A DNA stretch of 64,000 bases from Metopolophium dirhodum (taxonomy: Eukaryota; Arthropoda; Insecta; Hemiptera; Aphididae), in NCBI RefSeq assembly GCF_019925205.1, contig NC_083563.1:11975228-12039227 (forward strand), in the 5' to 3' direction. The notes below the pieces were generated by a model that did not search any database, was not told the DNA's origin, and was given only the letters and a program-made list of their open reading frames with translations. A program made the translations under genes and the position numbers. Below are positions 54,285 through 64,000 of the stretch, in pieces. Numbering within the stretch: position 1 is the stretch's first letter; each line of letters starts with the position of its first letter.

Positions 54285-54925
54285 GTTTTCTAAAATGCAT
54301 TTGCCTGCGGGCGCCAACACCCTCTTTCAATTTTTTTTTTTGTTATGTGACTAGTTGAATTTTTTTTATAGACTTTGTAATGTGTATTCCTACAATATTA
54401 TAATTTTTTAAATTTTTTTGTTTTCTAAAATGCATTTGCCTGCGGGCGCCAACACCCTGCTTCAATTACTTTTTGAACATTGATAACCTGGTGCACTTTG
54501 AATAATCCATCATTAATGAACTAAATATTTTGAATAGTTTTTTTCTGTTTAAGATTCTGGACATTTTAGTTTGAAGTTTTTAATTTCAATTTTTTTTTGT
54601 TTTCTAAAATTCTTTTGACTGCGGGCGCCAACACCCTCCTTCAATTTTTTTTTTTGTTATTTAACTCTAGTTGATTTTTTTGTATAGACTTTGTAATGGG
54701 TATTCCTACAATAATATTTATTTATTTATTTTTTGTTTTCTAAAACGCATTTTCCTGAGGGCGCCAACACCTCCCTTCAATTTTTTTTTATGATTTTAAC
54801 TCTAGCCGAATTTTTTAAACATTGATAACCTGGTGCCATACGAATAATCCTTCTTTAACGAACTAAATATTTTGAATAGTTTTTTCTGTTTGAGATTCTG
54901 GACATTTTAGTTTGAAGTTTGTAAT
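54285..54925 (+). repeat. Two-level tandem duplication carrying four CGGGCGCCAACACC blocks
   Basis: A block of about 46 bases (TTTTCTAAAATGCATTTGCC, then TGCGGGCGCCAACACCCTCTTTCAA) occurs at 54285, 54419, 54599 and 54735. A second block (TTGATAACCTGGTG ... GATTCTGGACATTTTAGTTT) follows the second and fourth copies (54477-54585 and 54817-54925). The structure is therefore a duplicated unit of roughly 320 bases, each with two copies of the first block. No coding frame spans it. Confidence 0.85.
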
Positions 54926-55649
54926 GTGTATTCACACAATATAATTAATTTCAAATTTTTTTTTGAATCATGTTTAAAGACCTATTTATAATTATAAGAA
55001 AACTTTATTTTTAAATTTTAGAATTAAAGAGAAAAGTATTAAAAATCTTTATTAATTATACTATCATAGTTTTCATATTTATCTTATTTATAGTTAGATC
55101 GTAATTTAAGATTTATAAATATATGACTAATTTGTTGTAATTTATTGTTATACCTACTATTGCAGCAGTTTTTTGTTCATGTGAAATAAGAAACTCTTAT
55201 TAAGTAAGAAGAAATAAATTATAGTATAATATAAGATGTAACCGTAGGCATATAAAACAATTAAAAAATGTTATTTTTATGTCTATGGATTAACGAAATT
55301 AATAATAATATCATTAGTGACCAAAATAAATGTATTAAGAGACGCGTGATATTACAGTTCTGTCATCACTGTACACTATGTACTAAAGTTCGACAGACGA
55401 CGGTTTTCCGGGCGTGCCTTTCGAAATTAAATTAAAATATGAATTATAAGTTATATAGGTACCTATTATGTATGTATATACTTAACCAAAACTCGTTTGT
55501 CAGAATTTAAATAAGAAGGGAGGTCAATTAAAAAAAAATAAAATTTGGAAGTGACTCTGCTGAACAGTAGGGTACAAGTGGCCAGCATTGTACGACAATA
55601 TTGTAATCAACGGCGCGCTTTGTATAGGGTGTACCCAAATAATTACCAG

Positions 55650-55810
55650 TGTTGTAAAAATACTTTTAAAAAGTATTTAAGTAATTACTCAAATACTTTT
55701 AAAATTAATTATTTAAAATACCTCCCAAATACTATAAAAAGTTAAGTATTTGATTAATACTCAAGTAATACTCAAATACTTTTTAGAAGTATTTGAAATA
55801 ACCTTTAAAT
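55650..55810. repeat. Self-complementary TACTTTTA/AAGTATTT-rich segment
   Basis: Starting at CAGTGTTGTAAAAATAC, the segment alternates AAATACTTTT and AAGTATTT words and can fold on itself. Similar words recur at 57,430-57,500. The left boundary looks like a hAT-type end, but I could not find a matching right end, so boundaries are uncertain. Confidence 0.4.
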
Positions 55811-56103
55811 ACAAAAAAAAAATTTTATTTAGTTCTTATATCATTTGTTACCTATAATCAAAAATCCGATTAGTGATGTTAGTTCCTTTTTAGTGATAGT
55901 TCCATCACAACAATGAACTTTTCTCTACAGAGGTATAATATATTAGATTAAAACTTTATAGGTATGTATTTGAATAATTGGATATCCCATATGATATTAT
56001 CCCAATGATATTATTGATAACCATTTTCTTGGCAAATAGGTAGTACTAATAATTAGTAATAATATTTTCGAATAGTTACATAAATTATAAAGTATAATAG
56101 CTG

Positions 56104-56504
56104 TTAAGAGGACGCAACACCCGCATGTGTTGTCTCCGTCTTACAAACGCGTAACATACCAAATTTACGCTCAGAAAATCAAGTTGTATGCCATTAGCTT
56201 AAAAATTAGAGTGAATCGACCGATTACGAAACTGATGGTAAGGACATTATCTGTGTTTCTAAGTGAGTTGTGAGTATTTTTAATTTACATTTATTATACA
56301 CGCTATAACTCACTTAAAAACTGAAAATTCGTAAAAAATTTTCCAATAAAACACAGATTATGTTCTTACCATCAAGTTTCATAAGAGGTGGATTCACTCT
56401 AATTCTTAAGCTAACGGCATATAACTTGAATTTCTGAGTGTAAATTTGATATGTTACCTGTTTGTAAGACGGAGAAAGTACACTCCTGTGTGGCATCCTC
56501 TTAA
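56104..56504. mobile_element. Palindromic TTAA-flanked element
   Basis: The left end TTAAGAGGACGCAACAC and the right end (minus strand TTAAGAGGATGCCACAC) extend into an inverted repeat of about 150 bases per arm, including TCTCCGTCTTACAAAC and AATTAGAGTGAATC. The complementarity continues imperfectly almost to the centre. TTAA at both borders matches the piggyBac target duplication, although the first bases GAGG are not the classic CCC/CCY terminus. The minus-strand frame over it is not a gene. Confidence 0.7.
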
Positions 56505-56666
56505 GCAAAAGCTTGTTGCATAATATATATTTTGTTATTGACTTAATTAGCTTATTCTGGTGCTGTAGACGTCGAAGACTGTAGAAAAAAAAAACATTTA
56601 ATGAAGCTATTAATCGACGTAAACAGATATCTAATTGTTCATAAATGATGAATATATAATATAACT

Positions 56667-57349
56667 AGCCGACCCGTCACAGCTTCGCCCGTGATTGGTT
56701 GTTTATTTTGTTTTTGGACAATGATATGTATAATTTTTTATTTAAATTTTATCGTTTAATGTGATCGGCAAGTGAATATAAAAAACGGTTAATGAAAACG
56801 TATTGAAATGTTTCTAACGGTATTAATGGTATTAATTTTTATAGCACTTCATTACCCGTAAAAAAACGCAAATCTTAAAAAAATGATGATTGTTAATCTA
56901 CTTTTGGGTGTAACATGCTGCAGCCTGCAGTAAGTGCAACTCAACCACCCCGGTAGGCAATCCGAGTACGTCGGATCGCGGACAAAGGCAACTCTTTCAC
57001 CAACCACCTTGGTAGACAATTTTCAATAATTCGAATTGATCCAAGCTTGTACTTGATCTGCCCAAAAAACCAATGGCAACCGATAATAAACAAACACAAA
57101 TAATTTCTACTGTTGACTGTAACCAATGGGAACTATTAATAAATAAAAATAAAATTTCCAATGTAAACTTCAATGTCCCTGTTTGAGCACCTCTTTAAAA
57201 TGCGAATTTTGGCAAATCCTTTCTTATTGCACGGTGAAAACATGAGAAGAACCCCTATTCCAAATTTCAAGTCTGTACGTTGAGTAGTTTTTGAGATACA
57301 GTGATCAGTGAGTGAGTGGTATTTGGATTTTATAAGTATAGATATTGTT
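56667..57349. mobile_element. Unclassified dispersed repeat (full-looking copy)
   Basis: The segment starts CTAGCCGACCCGTCACAGCT and runs to TTTTATAAGTATAGAT. This pair of edges is seen in short dispersed elements of many arthropods. Its middle (56833-57150) is shared, inverted, with 39476-39730. No protein is encoded; the class (SINE-like, LINE 3' fragment or Helitron-like) cannot be decided by eye. Confidence 0.5.
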
Positions 57350-57873
57350 ATTATGTTGAAGGATAAACATGACGACGCGTTTTTTTTTTATTTAACAAGG
57401 ACGATAAATAGAAACAAATTAAAAATTAAATTAATAAAAAAAGTATTCTATAAGGAAAAAAGAATTTGAATAATTTTACTCAAATATATTAACTCAAATA
57501 CTTTACTGGGTAGGCAGCTGGGTATATACTTTTAAATTGTAATAATATATCTACTCTATATTTCACACCATTTTTTAAGTTTTTTTTTCTTTTTTATATG
57601 ATTTTAATCAGATTTTATGTCAAGCTACGCGAGGTCAGAATTATTTAATATTATGTATACTTGCAGGTCGGACATGATATTATAATAAAAGCATCGAAGA
57701 ACTACAATAATTTCTCTGCTGAACCTATTGTTAGTTAAAAGGTTTCGTAAAAAATAATAATAAAAATCGTTAAAAATATCATCGGAAGAATTTCATAATA
57801 CAAGGATAATATTCGAGTTATTTATAAAATATAATCTTCAGCCGAATGGTTGGTATATTACTTTGGGTGTTCG

Positions 57874-59657
57874 CATAGGCGGCAACTAGGGGGGGCATGA
57901 GGGTGCAGTTGCACCCACGACAATTTTTCTGGGGGGGGGCAAAAGTATCATTTTGCACCCACACACAGACAATCACAACAGTAAAAATATTTTAATTATT
58001 TTATTGTTAACAATTATACTGATATAATGTAATTTTGATATTAAAAAATAACCATGGATCATTTCAATATTTTATATCTGATTACTCAATTAATTAGTTA
58101 ATTAAATAATTAATTAATTATACGGAGTCCGTGATTAAATGTTAAAATACTAATAATAATAATAATTAAATAATGCAGTAAGCTAATTCGTCACTAGATA
58201 GCGATATGGTTCAAAATAGATCATATTGTCTTCATGATTATATTATCATAGTGAAGCTACCAAAACCGGTGAATAACTTATCATTTTAATACTGTTTTAC
58301 TGTTTTAATTTTTAAATAAATTATTAAAGTTTTGAGTGTTTTGACTACGGTCTACGACTGTCGACCACCCTTACCTACAGGCTATAACCTATTATAATTA
58401 TGGATGAAGGCAAAAGAAAAGCCTACTTTAACCCTAACCATAATAAGGTTACTATAATGGATTTCTTCAAAAAAAAAACAGATGATGTTATGAGTAAGTT
58501 AAGTTTCATCAAATTATTTGTATATAAACTCTTAATATACCTATTTTAAACTTTCAATATTTAATTTGTCTATTTTTTAACTATAGTTGATAGATAATAA
58601 CATAATGTATTGCAAATAAATATAATATAATAGTTATTAGCTGTGCAATCTACTCTTAAATTTAATGTTATTTGTGTTACTAATTTATTGATTATTAATA
58701 TTTTATTTTGATCATAGTTAAAAATATTAATATTTAATGTGACATGTCATATGTGATGTATTTTATATGCTAATTATTTTAATTTAAAATGTAATTTGAA
58801 ATATGTATACATGTAGTTATTACCTACTAAAATAGTGCTTTTTTACTTTAGATACGTAATATATTTTACCTATATATTGTATCATATTATAATAATGTTG
58901 TTTATCATAACTATGTATTAATTTTTCATTAAGAAGAGCATAACATTCAATAAAAACCCTACTAATCAGTCAATAGAGGAAGTTTGTAATACATACAAAA
59001 TAGAATCAAATGATTTATCAAGTGAGATAAAAATAGTAAATAGATTATTTTTAAATCATGAATGTGATACAATTATAAAAAAAATAAATTATATTAGATC
59101 TTCAGATATTCAGACAGGATTCCCAAATTATACAAATATATTAAAGATTTTTTTAACTATTCCTACAAACACTGCATCTAATGAACGAAGTTTCTCAGCT
59201 TTACGGAAATTAAAAACATATTTAAGAGTCACAATGAGTCAAGAGCGATTGAGCAGTTTAGCAATCTTATACATACAAAAAGAATACCCTATAGATTTTG
59301 ATAATATAATTGACAAGTTTGATGCTGAGGCTTCAATAAGAGGTCGTCGTTTGACACTGAAGTAGTGAAGTTGACAAATACCTAGTAATTATGTAACACA
59401 GTTAATTTTTTTTTTCATTATTATTTATGTCAAAATAAAAAGTTGTTTTTTAATAATATTTTTACATATTCATGTACATATTTGAAATACAGAGACCCAA
59501 TTGGAATAGTTATTAATAAATAAATTTTTTTACCTACATTTGTTGTAGCAATAGTTATATATTAGGGGGTACTGGGGGGCAACTTCCCTATGGATTTGTG
59601 AATGTTATTACCATAAACGTTTGCACCCACATAGGTTTCTACCAAGTGCCGCCTATG
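57874..59657 (+). mobile_element. hAT transposon, internally decayed, perfect 8-bp target duplication
   Basis: The terminal inverted repeat is CATAGGCGGCA at both ends, and GGTGTTCG octamers flank the element (57866-57873 and 59658-59665). Poly-G runs and GTTGCACCCAC words lie just inside both ends. It carries two transposase pieces: an N-terminal start at 58400 and a C-terminal dimerisation region up to 59365. The catalytic middle is missing, so the element cannot move by itself. Confidence 0.93.
58400..59365 (+). pseudogene. hAT transposase remnant (N- and C-terminal pieces)
   Basis: The ATG at 58400 opens MDEGKRKAYFNPNHNKVTIM followed by DFFKKK, a usual hAT/ZMYM-like N terminus; coding character fades near 58,495. 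From about 58931 a second frame of 144 codons runs to TAG at 59365. It contains NYTNILKIFLTIPTNTASNE, then RSFSALRKLKTYL and RLSSLAILYIQ, the conserved hAT C-terminal dimerisation domain. A GTAAGT at 58491 and an AAG near 58933 resemble intron borders but do not keep frame, so an internal deletion is more likely than splicing. Confidence 0.85.
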
Positions 59658-60196
59658 GGTGTTCGTATATAATAATACTTTACTTATTGCTTATTACACA
59701 TCGCTCAAAAGAACATAAAAATGATTTGGAAACCAAAAATCCATTTCCTCAGGTGATAGAAGTATATTCCAAGTTCTAGCTGCAGATATTATAGATACAT
59801 GATAGTTGGTACTAATATTATAATGTTCGAAAAAACTGAGCAAAGACATAGAATTTACAGTATTTATAAACCAACTAAATTCAATTCGCTATTAGAAATA
59901 ACCCTTAAAGTTTGAGATCGATTTATTACGCTAAAAACACACATATCGTATCAAAATCAATGAATGGCATTCATCGCTCCGCTCAGAATCTAAAAGACTT
60001 CCCTAACGGATATACATCATTATACCAAATACAAATCGAAATATGAATCCTCGTAAAAATATTATAATTTAATAATATATTATTATACCTAGGTACACGC
60101 GTTTAAAGGTAGGTACAATATATAGGTATCAATAATAATGGATTTGAAAAAATAAACAGGTAAGAAATCTTAATGCCGACCTATCAGAACATAATA

Positions 60197-61285
60197 CAGT
60201 AGAACTTCCATATAGCGGTCACTGAAGGGACTGTAAATAATAACCGCTATTTAGAGGTGACCGTTAACAGAAGTTCAAGACCTTCCAGGTGACTGCTATA
60301 TAGAGGTCATAAAAATGTTTAAAATAAAACACCAATATTAAAATAACACATATGAATATTGGTATTAAAAATTGTATTTATGATTTACGAAATAATGTAG
60401 GTAGGTAGGTAGGTACAGTTTAAAACTAAAAAAAATCTCATTTTTCTCATAAGCTTTTATAAATAGGTACATATTAAAATTAAAAAAAATTTAGTTATAT
60501 TAGTTTGTTTTAGATTCATTTGATTATTTGAACACTTTTTTCAAAATAAATTTCTGCGATTTTTAACATCTCATAACCATCTACGTCACCTTTTTGAAGA
60601 GTGAAAGCTGATAATTGATTTATTTGAGTTAAAACCTCAAAATAGTTTGATACAGTGTACTCTGGTTCTTCAGTTTCTTCATGTGTTTCCTCTTCGTCAT
60701 TATCTGTTATTATGAATGACTTGATATCAGTACTATCTTCTTCAGTTCTTAGATTATTGTCGACCAAAAAAAACTCTTCACCTTGCATATGAGTTGGCAG
60801 TATATTAACTAATTGTTCACCAACAATTATTTCGTTTTCAATATCTGTGTTATCTAAATCTACAGGCAAATTTTCCAAAATAAAACCTGATTTTCTAAAA
60901 CATTTAGTAACACAACTACTTAAAATTTTTTTCTGTTAAAGTTAGATGTTTTCGTTTGGACGCCATTGAAATTATAGGTACGTACTTCGAAACGTTTTAA
61001 ACATACACTGAACACAAATGACAAAATACACAGTCACGGACAAGTGTTATGTTCGCCTTATCGACATCATAAATTAAGCTCATCTAAAAAGATAAACTGT
61101 CAAAAATTATTTCGAATTAATAATTTTCCATTTGATATACTTTTAAATGTTGACCGTTAATTAGAGTGCCCGCTATTTAGAAGTATTAATGTATTTTTCC
61201 CATAACACTCGACGGGACCAAACAAATTGACCGTTACATAGAGGTGACCGTCCTATAGAGGTGACCGTTAACGAAAGTTTTACTG
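60197..61285 (-). mobile_element. Internally deleted pogo/Tigger-like transposon
   Basis: The left end is CAGTAGAACTTCC and the right end, on the minus strand, CAGTAAAACTTTC. A TA dinucleotide flanks each side (60195-60196 and 61286-61287), the Tc1/mariner-superfamily hallmark. Subterminal TAGAGGTGACCGTTAAC words repeat at both ends. On the minus strand it encodes only the two extremes of a CENP-B/Tigger-like transposase. Confidence 0.88.
60516..60973 (-). pseudogene. Tigger/pogo-like transposase, N-terminus joined to C-terminus by deletion
   Basis: Reading the minus strand from about 60964, ATGGCG opens MASKRKHLTLTEKNFK, the start of a CENP-B-type DNA-binding domain. It stops, and within a few bases the text resumes as VTKCFRKSGF, a motif near the C terminus of Tigger transposases. 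That is followed by an acidic tail (ENLPVDLDNTDIENEIIVGE ... DNDEEETHEE) and a final helical segment ending at 60516. The DDE catalytic core is absent. The 120-codon frame from 60878 is therefore a transposon tail, not a host gene. Confidence 0.75.
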
Positions 61286-61484
61286 TATTATATTATCGTG
61301 TGCGTAGTCACTGGCTAGAATAATAACAACTCGGCACCCGTCGTCTGGGAAATATTTGTATTTTTCGACGACAGCTTAGGACGATATTCTAGTTTTGCTT
61401 TCATAACATTTTGCATTTCCAAGTAGTGAGAACACACACACAGTTTTCGCCACCATTAAACGAGAATACGACGACCAAATCCTG

Positions 61485-61713
61485 ATGGAGTATTTCGAAG
61501 TTTCCTCGACGGACGTAGTCGCCGCTCTCATGGCCAAAATCGAACGCAGATACTCAACAGATTACGAACCCGAAGTTACAGACGACGGAGAGAAGGCGTT
61601 CGATGGAGATTTGGGCGACTACGTCGTGTCGATGGTCAGCGCGGCCGTCATCGGTCAAGACGAGATTTTACATGACTTTACGGAACATTCTACTGAGCGT
61701 ATTGAAGTCACTG
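61485..61713 (+). CDS. Probable coding exon of an unrecognised gene
   Basis: An open frame with balanced codon use and higher GC than its flanks encodes MEYFEVSSTDVVAALMAKIE, then an acidic stretch (STDYEPEVTDDGEKAFDGDL) and a helical segment DYVVSMVSAAVIGQDEIL. The frame stays open upstream of the ATG to about 61453, where ACACACACAG could be an acceptor, so this may be an internal rather than a first exon. The right border could be the weak donor ACTG|GTAGTT at 61714; otherwise translation stops at 61727. I find no continuation exon before the window ends and no known domain. It may be the start of a lineage-specific gene running past the right edge. Confidence 0.5.
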
Positions 61714-61727
61714 GTAGTTTTTGTTGA

Positions 61728-63750
61728 AAAAAAATGTTTGTAATTTTATAAAGTAATATGTGGTAACACTTGCGTGCGCGTAGGTAAAATCACAGACATA
61801 CATAATATCTGGTCACTATGATGCCGCCATATACAACGTGATCGGTACCTACTATGAATTACACACACTCATGTTCGTTTACTTTCAACACATTCACAAT
61901 ACCCATTTAACTTGAAATATAAAATGCCTAGTTTTTACTCCTTTGAATGGATTACTCTCCAGCCAGGGAAGATCTAAAAAAAAATCATTGGGGGGTGTAA
62001 TCTTCAAAATTGCCGACTAGAATTTGAAATTCAAAATTTTTTTATTAAGTTTTTTTTAGTAACATGCTATAAATTTATAATTTCTTTATTACCTTATGTT
62101 TTAATTTTTAGTTTAAATTAAATTTGTAGTTGAAACTTAGAAATATCTAACTTGTTATTTTTAATTTATATCAGAATGAGATAACGTCAATAAACATATG
62201 AAATAGGTAATGATTATAATTCATCACTTATTATTATTGTTGCCAAATCATTATCTACATTATAAGAATTGTCCTCTTCTATCATAACTAAGGGCGTCCG
62301 TAGTAATTTGTCAAGGGGAGGGCAAAATATTTTCATATTAGTTATAAAGTATTTTTTTTATTTTTGGCATGTTTTCTTTCATATAGACAAGGAATGTAAA
62401 AATATTTATGAATTATACATAAATATAATTAGTTAAAACTGGATCTTACAGCATTAATTTTAATTAATTGTTATGTAATTTTAAATCATCAAATACATTT
62501 TTTTAATAAATAAAATGATCCCGTTGATTTTATAATTTTTGGCAATTTATAAAATTGAATATTTCTAGGTTATTCAGTCATTGATACCACCAAATTTAAA
62601 AGTTGAAACTACTATAGTAGGTATGCCATATATAAACATTTAATTTTTTTTATCAAAAAAGTAAAACTTGGTGGACACTACAGTATTGCACTTGGTCTCA
62701 CCACTACATCTCTTAAACTATAAAAACAACTTCTTAGTTCTGACGTTCATAATCGAGTGTAATAAAAATAACTTTATTGCAAAAAAATAGTTTGTTTTCA
62801 GATTAAAAAGGAGTCCAAATAATAAGTTCTGTATGTAAAACTTTTATGCAATTATTTCAAAGCTTAAAATTTATATTATAATTTATATCGAATTTATATC
62901 TTTAATATTAAAAATAAAAATAATTTAGTGTACTATTTAGAATTGTTAGGGCATTTTTAAGTTTTTTTATAACATTAAAATCATCAATAATAATTATGAT
63001 AATCAACCTAGAAAAAACCAAGGGGGGGGGGGCAACTTGCCCAATGATAAATAATCTTAATAATTGTATTTGCATAAAATGTAGGTACCTACCTAATTAT
63101 TTACCAATGGTTTTAATCTAGTTATTAAAAAATGTCATTACATTTAATAAAAATATTAGATTATGAGTGAAGCGAGATATGTATAATATTATTAAAATCT
63201 ATATTTTTTATATCTATATTTAATTTATACAAATATAATCTATATTTCGTATATTATAAAAGTGATAAATTATATTAGGTAGATATATGATATTTTAAGC
63301 CTTGAAATAAATAGGGTAGGTTTTAAATGAAAAATTACAATTTACAATTCGTCGTATTTTCTATGCCTTGTATCGGAAAATAACTCGCGAAGTAAGCACA
63401 ATATTATTAAAATACCGAATAAGGTGTACATCAGACTGTTGTCAACTACAGTTGTACAGGCGTCAAACATACACATTATATACGATACAAAATAATCGGT
63501 AAGTTCGTCTGTTGAGTGTTTCTTCGAAACGCGATTATTGCGTATTTAGTAAACGCCATAAAAAAATGTATAGGTAAATGACAACGTATTATATAATATT
63601 ATAATCGCCCGCCTCAACCGTCGCCGCATGCTTAGATCATATAATATAGCTATGATGTATAGCTATAGCGTATGATTTTGTTGCCTATATTATAGCGACG
63701 AGTCACCGAATTATTATAAACTATTTTATGATAGTGTTGTGATAATATAC
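61728..63750. other. Non-coding stretch with transposon-end-like fragments
   Basis: Mostly AT-rich DNA. GGGCGTCCGTAGTAATTTG at about 62,292 and the GGGGGGGGGGCAACTTGCCC segment near 63,025 look like pieces of hAT-type termini, but I could not pair them into a bounded element. No exon is supported. Confidence 0.4.
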
Positions 63751-63754
63751 TTAC

Positions 63755-64000
63755 CTAACAGTAAAATTAAATTATTGGTACTGAGGATAACAAAGATATA
63801 AATAAAACACTCTTTTTTAATAATTATAATTATTATTTAGTTGTACCTATAATAGGTATATTAAATGATAATCGATAACTATTATATTAATATTGTTTAC
63901 TAGAAGAAATACTACAAAATAATTTATTTTCCAAACTGCTTTAAAACTTTTACAAGTCTATAGGGATATGAAATTATTCGAAACGTGTGCAAATTCACGG
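63755..64000 (+). repeat. Duplicate of odorant-receptor intron 2 without the transposon
   Basis: 63755-63850 matches 45960-46050 (GTAAAATTAAA, GACAAAGATATAAA, AATTATTATTTGGTTGTAC with a few changes). 63890-64000 matches 48585-48695 (GAAATACTACAAAATAATTT, AACGTGTG.AAATTCACGG). The 2.5-kb element is absent between them. Sequence to the left of 63,750 does not match receptor exons 1-2. The duplication continues past the window edge. Confidence 0.85.

Noticed and set aside
56314..56508. 64-codon minus frame
   Set aside because: It lies within the palindromic TTAA-flanked element; the same text appears inverted on the other arm.
58491..58938. An intron between the two hAT transposase pieces
   Set aside because: A GTAAGT and nearby AG acceptors exist, but none of the combinations keeps the downstream frame, so internal deletion is preferred.
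1..64000. CRISPR arrays, rRNA, tRNA, bacterial operons or integrated virus
   Set aside because: No regularly spaced CRISPR-type repeats, cloverleaf sequences, rRNA-like stretches or viral protein motifs were noticed; introns and transposons mark this as nuclear eukaryotic DNA. A tRNA scan could not be run.

Overview
The window is AT-rich eukaryotic nuclear DNA with split genes and GT..AG introns. It carries very many copies of a TAGGTACCTA/GGTAGGTA-type motif, several DNA-transposon families and an insect-type (7tm_6) odorant receptor. Together these point to an aphid, probably from the Acyrthosiphon/Aphidini group; the genus is inference from sequence style, not a match I could run.

Layout. 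Bases 1-24,000 are mostly non-coding: AT microsatellites, CA repeats, one nested pair of old MITEs (3654-5051) and a CpG-rich block ending in a splice-donor-like GTAAGT (about 10,130-11,124). A convincing single minus-strand exon sits at 14708-14812, so an unseen gene probably crosses this region. At 24083-24640 lies an intronless, divergent eIF4E-family gene. Bases 25884-37699 hold a 15-exon plus-strand gene for a secreted, Thr/Ser/Pro-rich mucin-like protein of about 919 residues; every exon joins in phase. Its 3.8-kb sixth intron contains a complete three-exon antisense gene for the mitochondrial membrane protein TMEM223 and a hAT-type MITE with perfect 8-bp target duplications.

Bases 39.5-43.8 kb are repeat-built: a very large inverted repeat whose arms are tandem arrays, then a second smaller hairpin. 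Bases 44306-53359 carry a six-exon odorant receptor that keeps its splice sites but has an in-frame TAG in exon 5 and a frameshift at the start of exon 6, so it looks like a recent pseudogene. Its introns have received a 2.5-kb element (46075-48566) and a 755-bp MITE (51908-52662). Bases 54-61.3 kb hold a duplicated tandem array, a palindromic TTAA-flanked element, an unclassified dispersed repeat, a decayed hAT transposon with transposase remnants (57874-59657) and an internally deleted pogo/Tigger-like element (60197-61285). A probable coding exon of an unrecognised gene starts at 61485. The last 250 bases duplicate the odorant-receptor intron 2 without the 2.5-kb insertion, giving an 'empty site' and hinting at a receptor copy just past the right edge.

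There is no operon logic here. The notable relations are the nested antisense gene in the mucin-like gene's intron, and transposon insertions that can be ordered in time by their target duplications, nesting and the empty-site copy.
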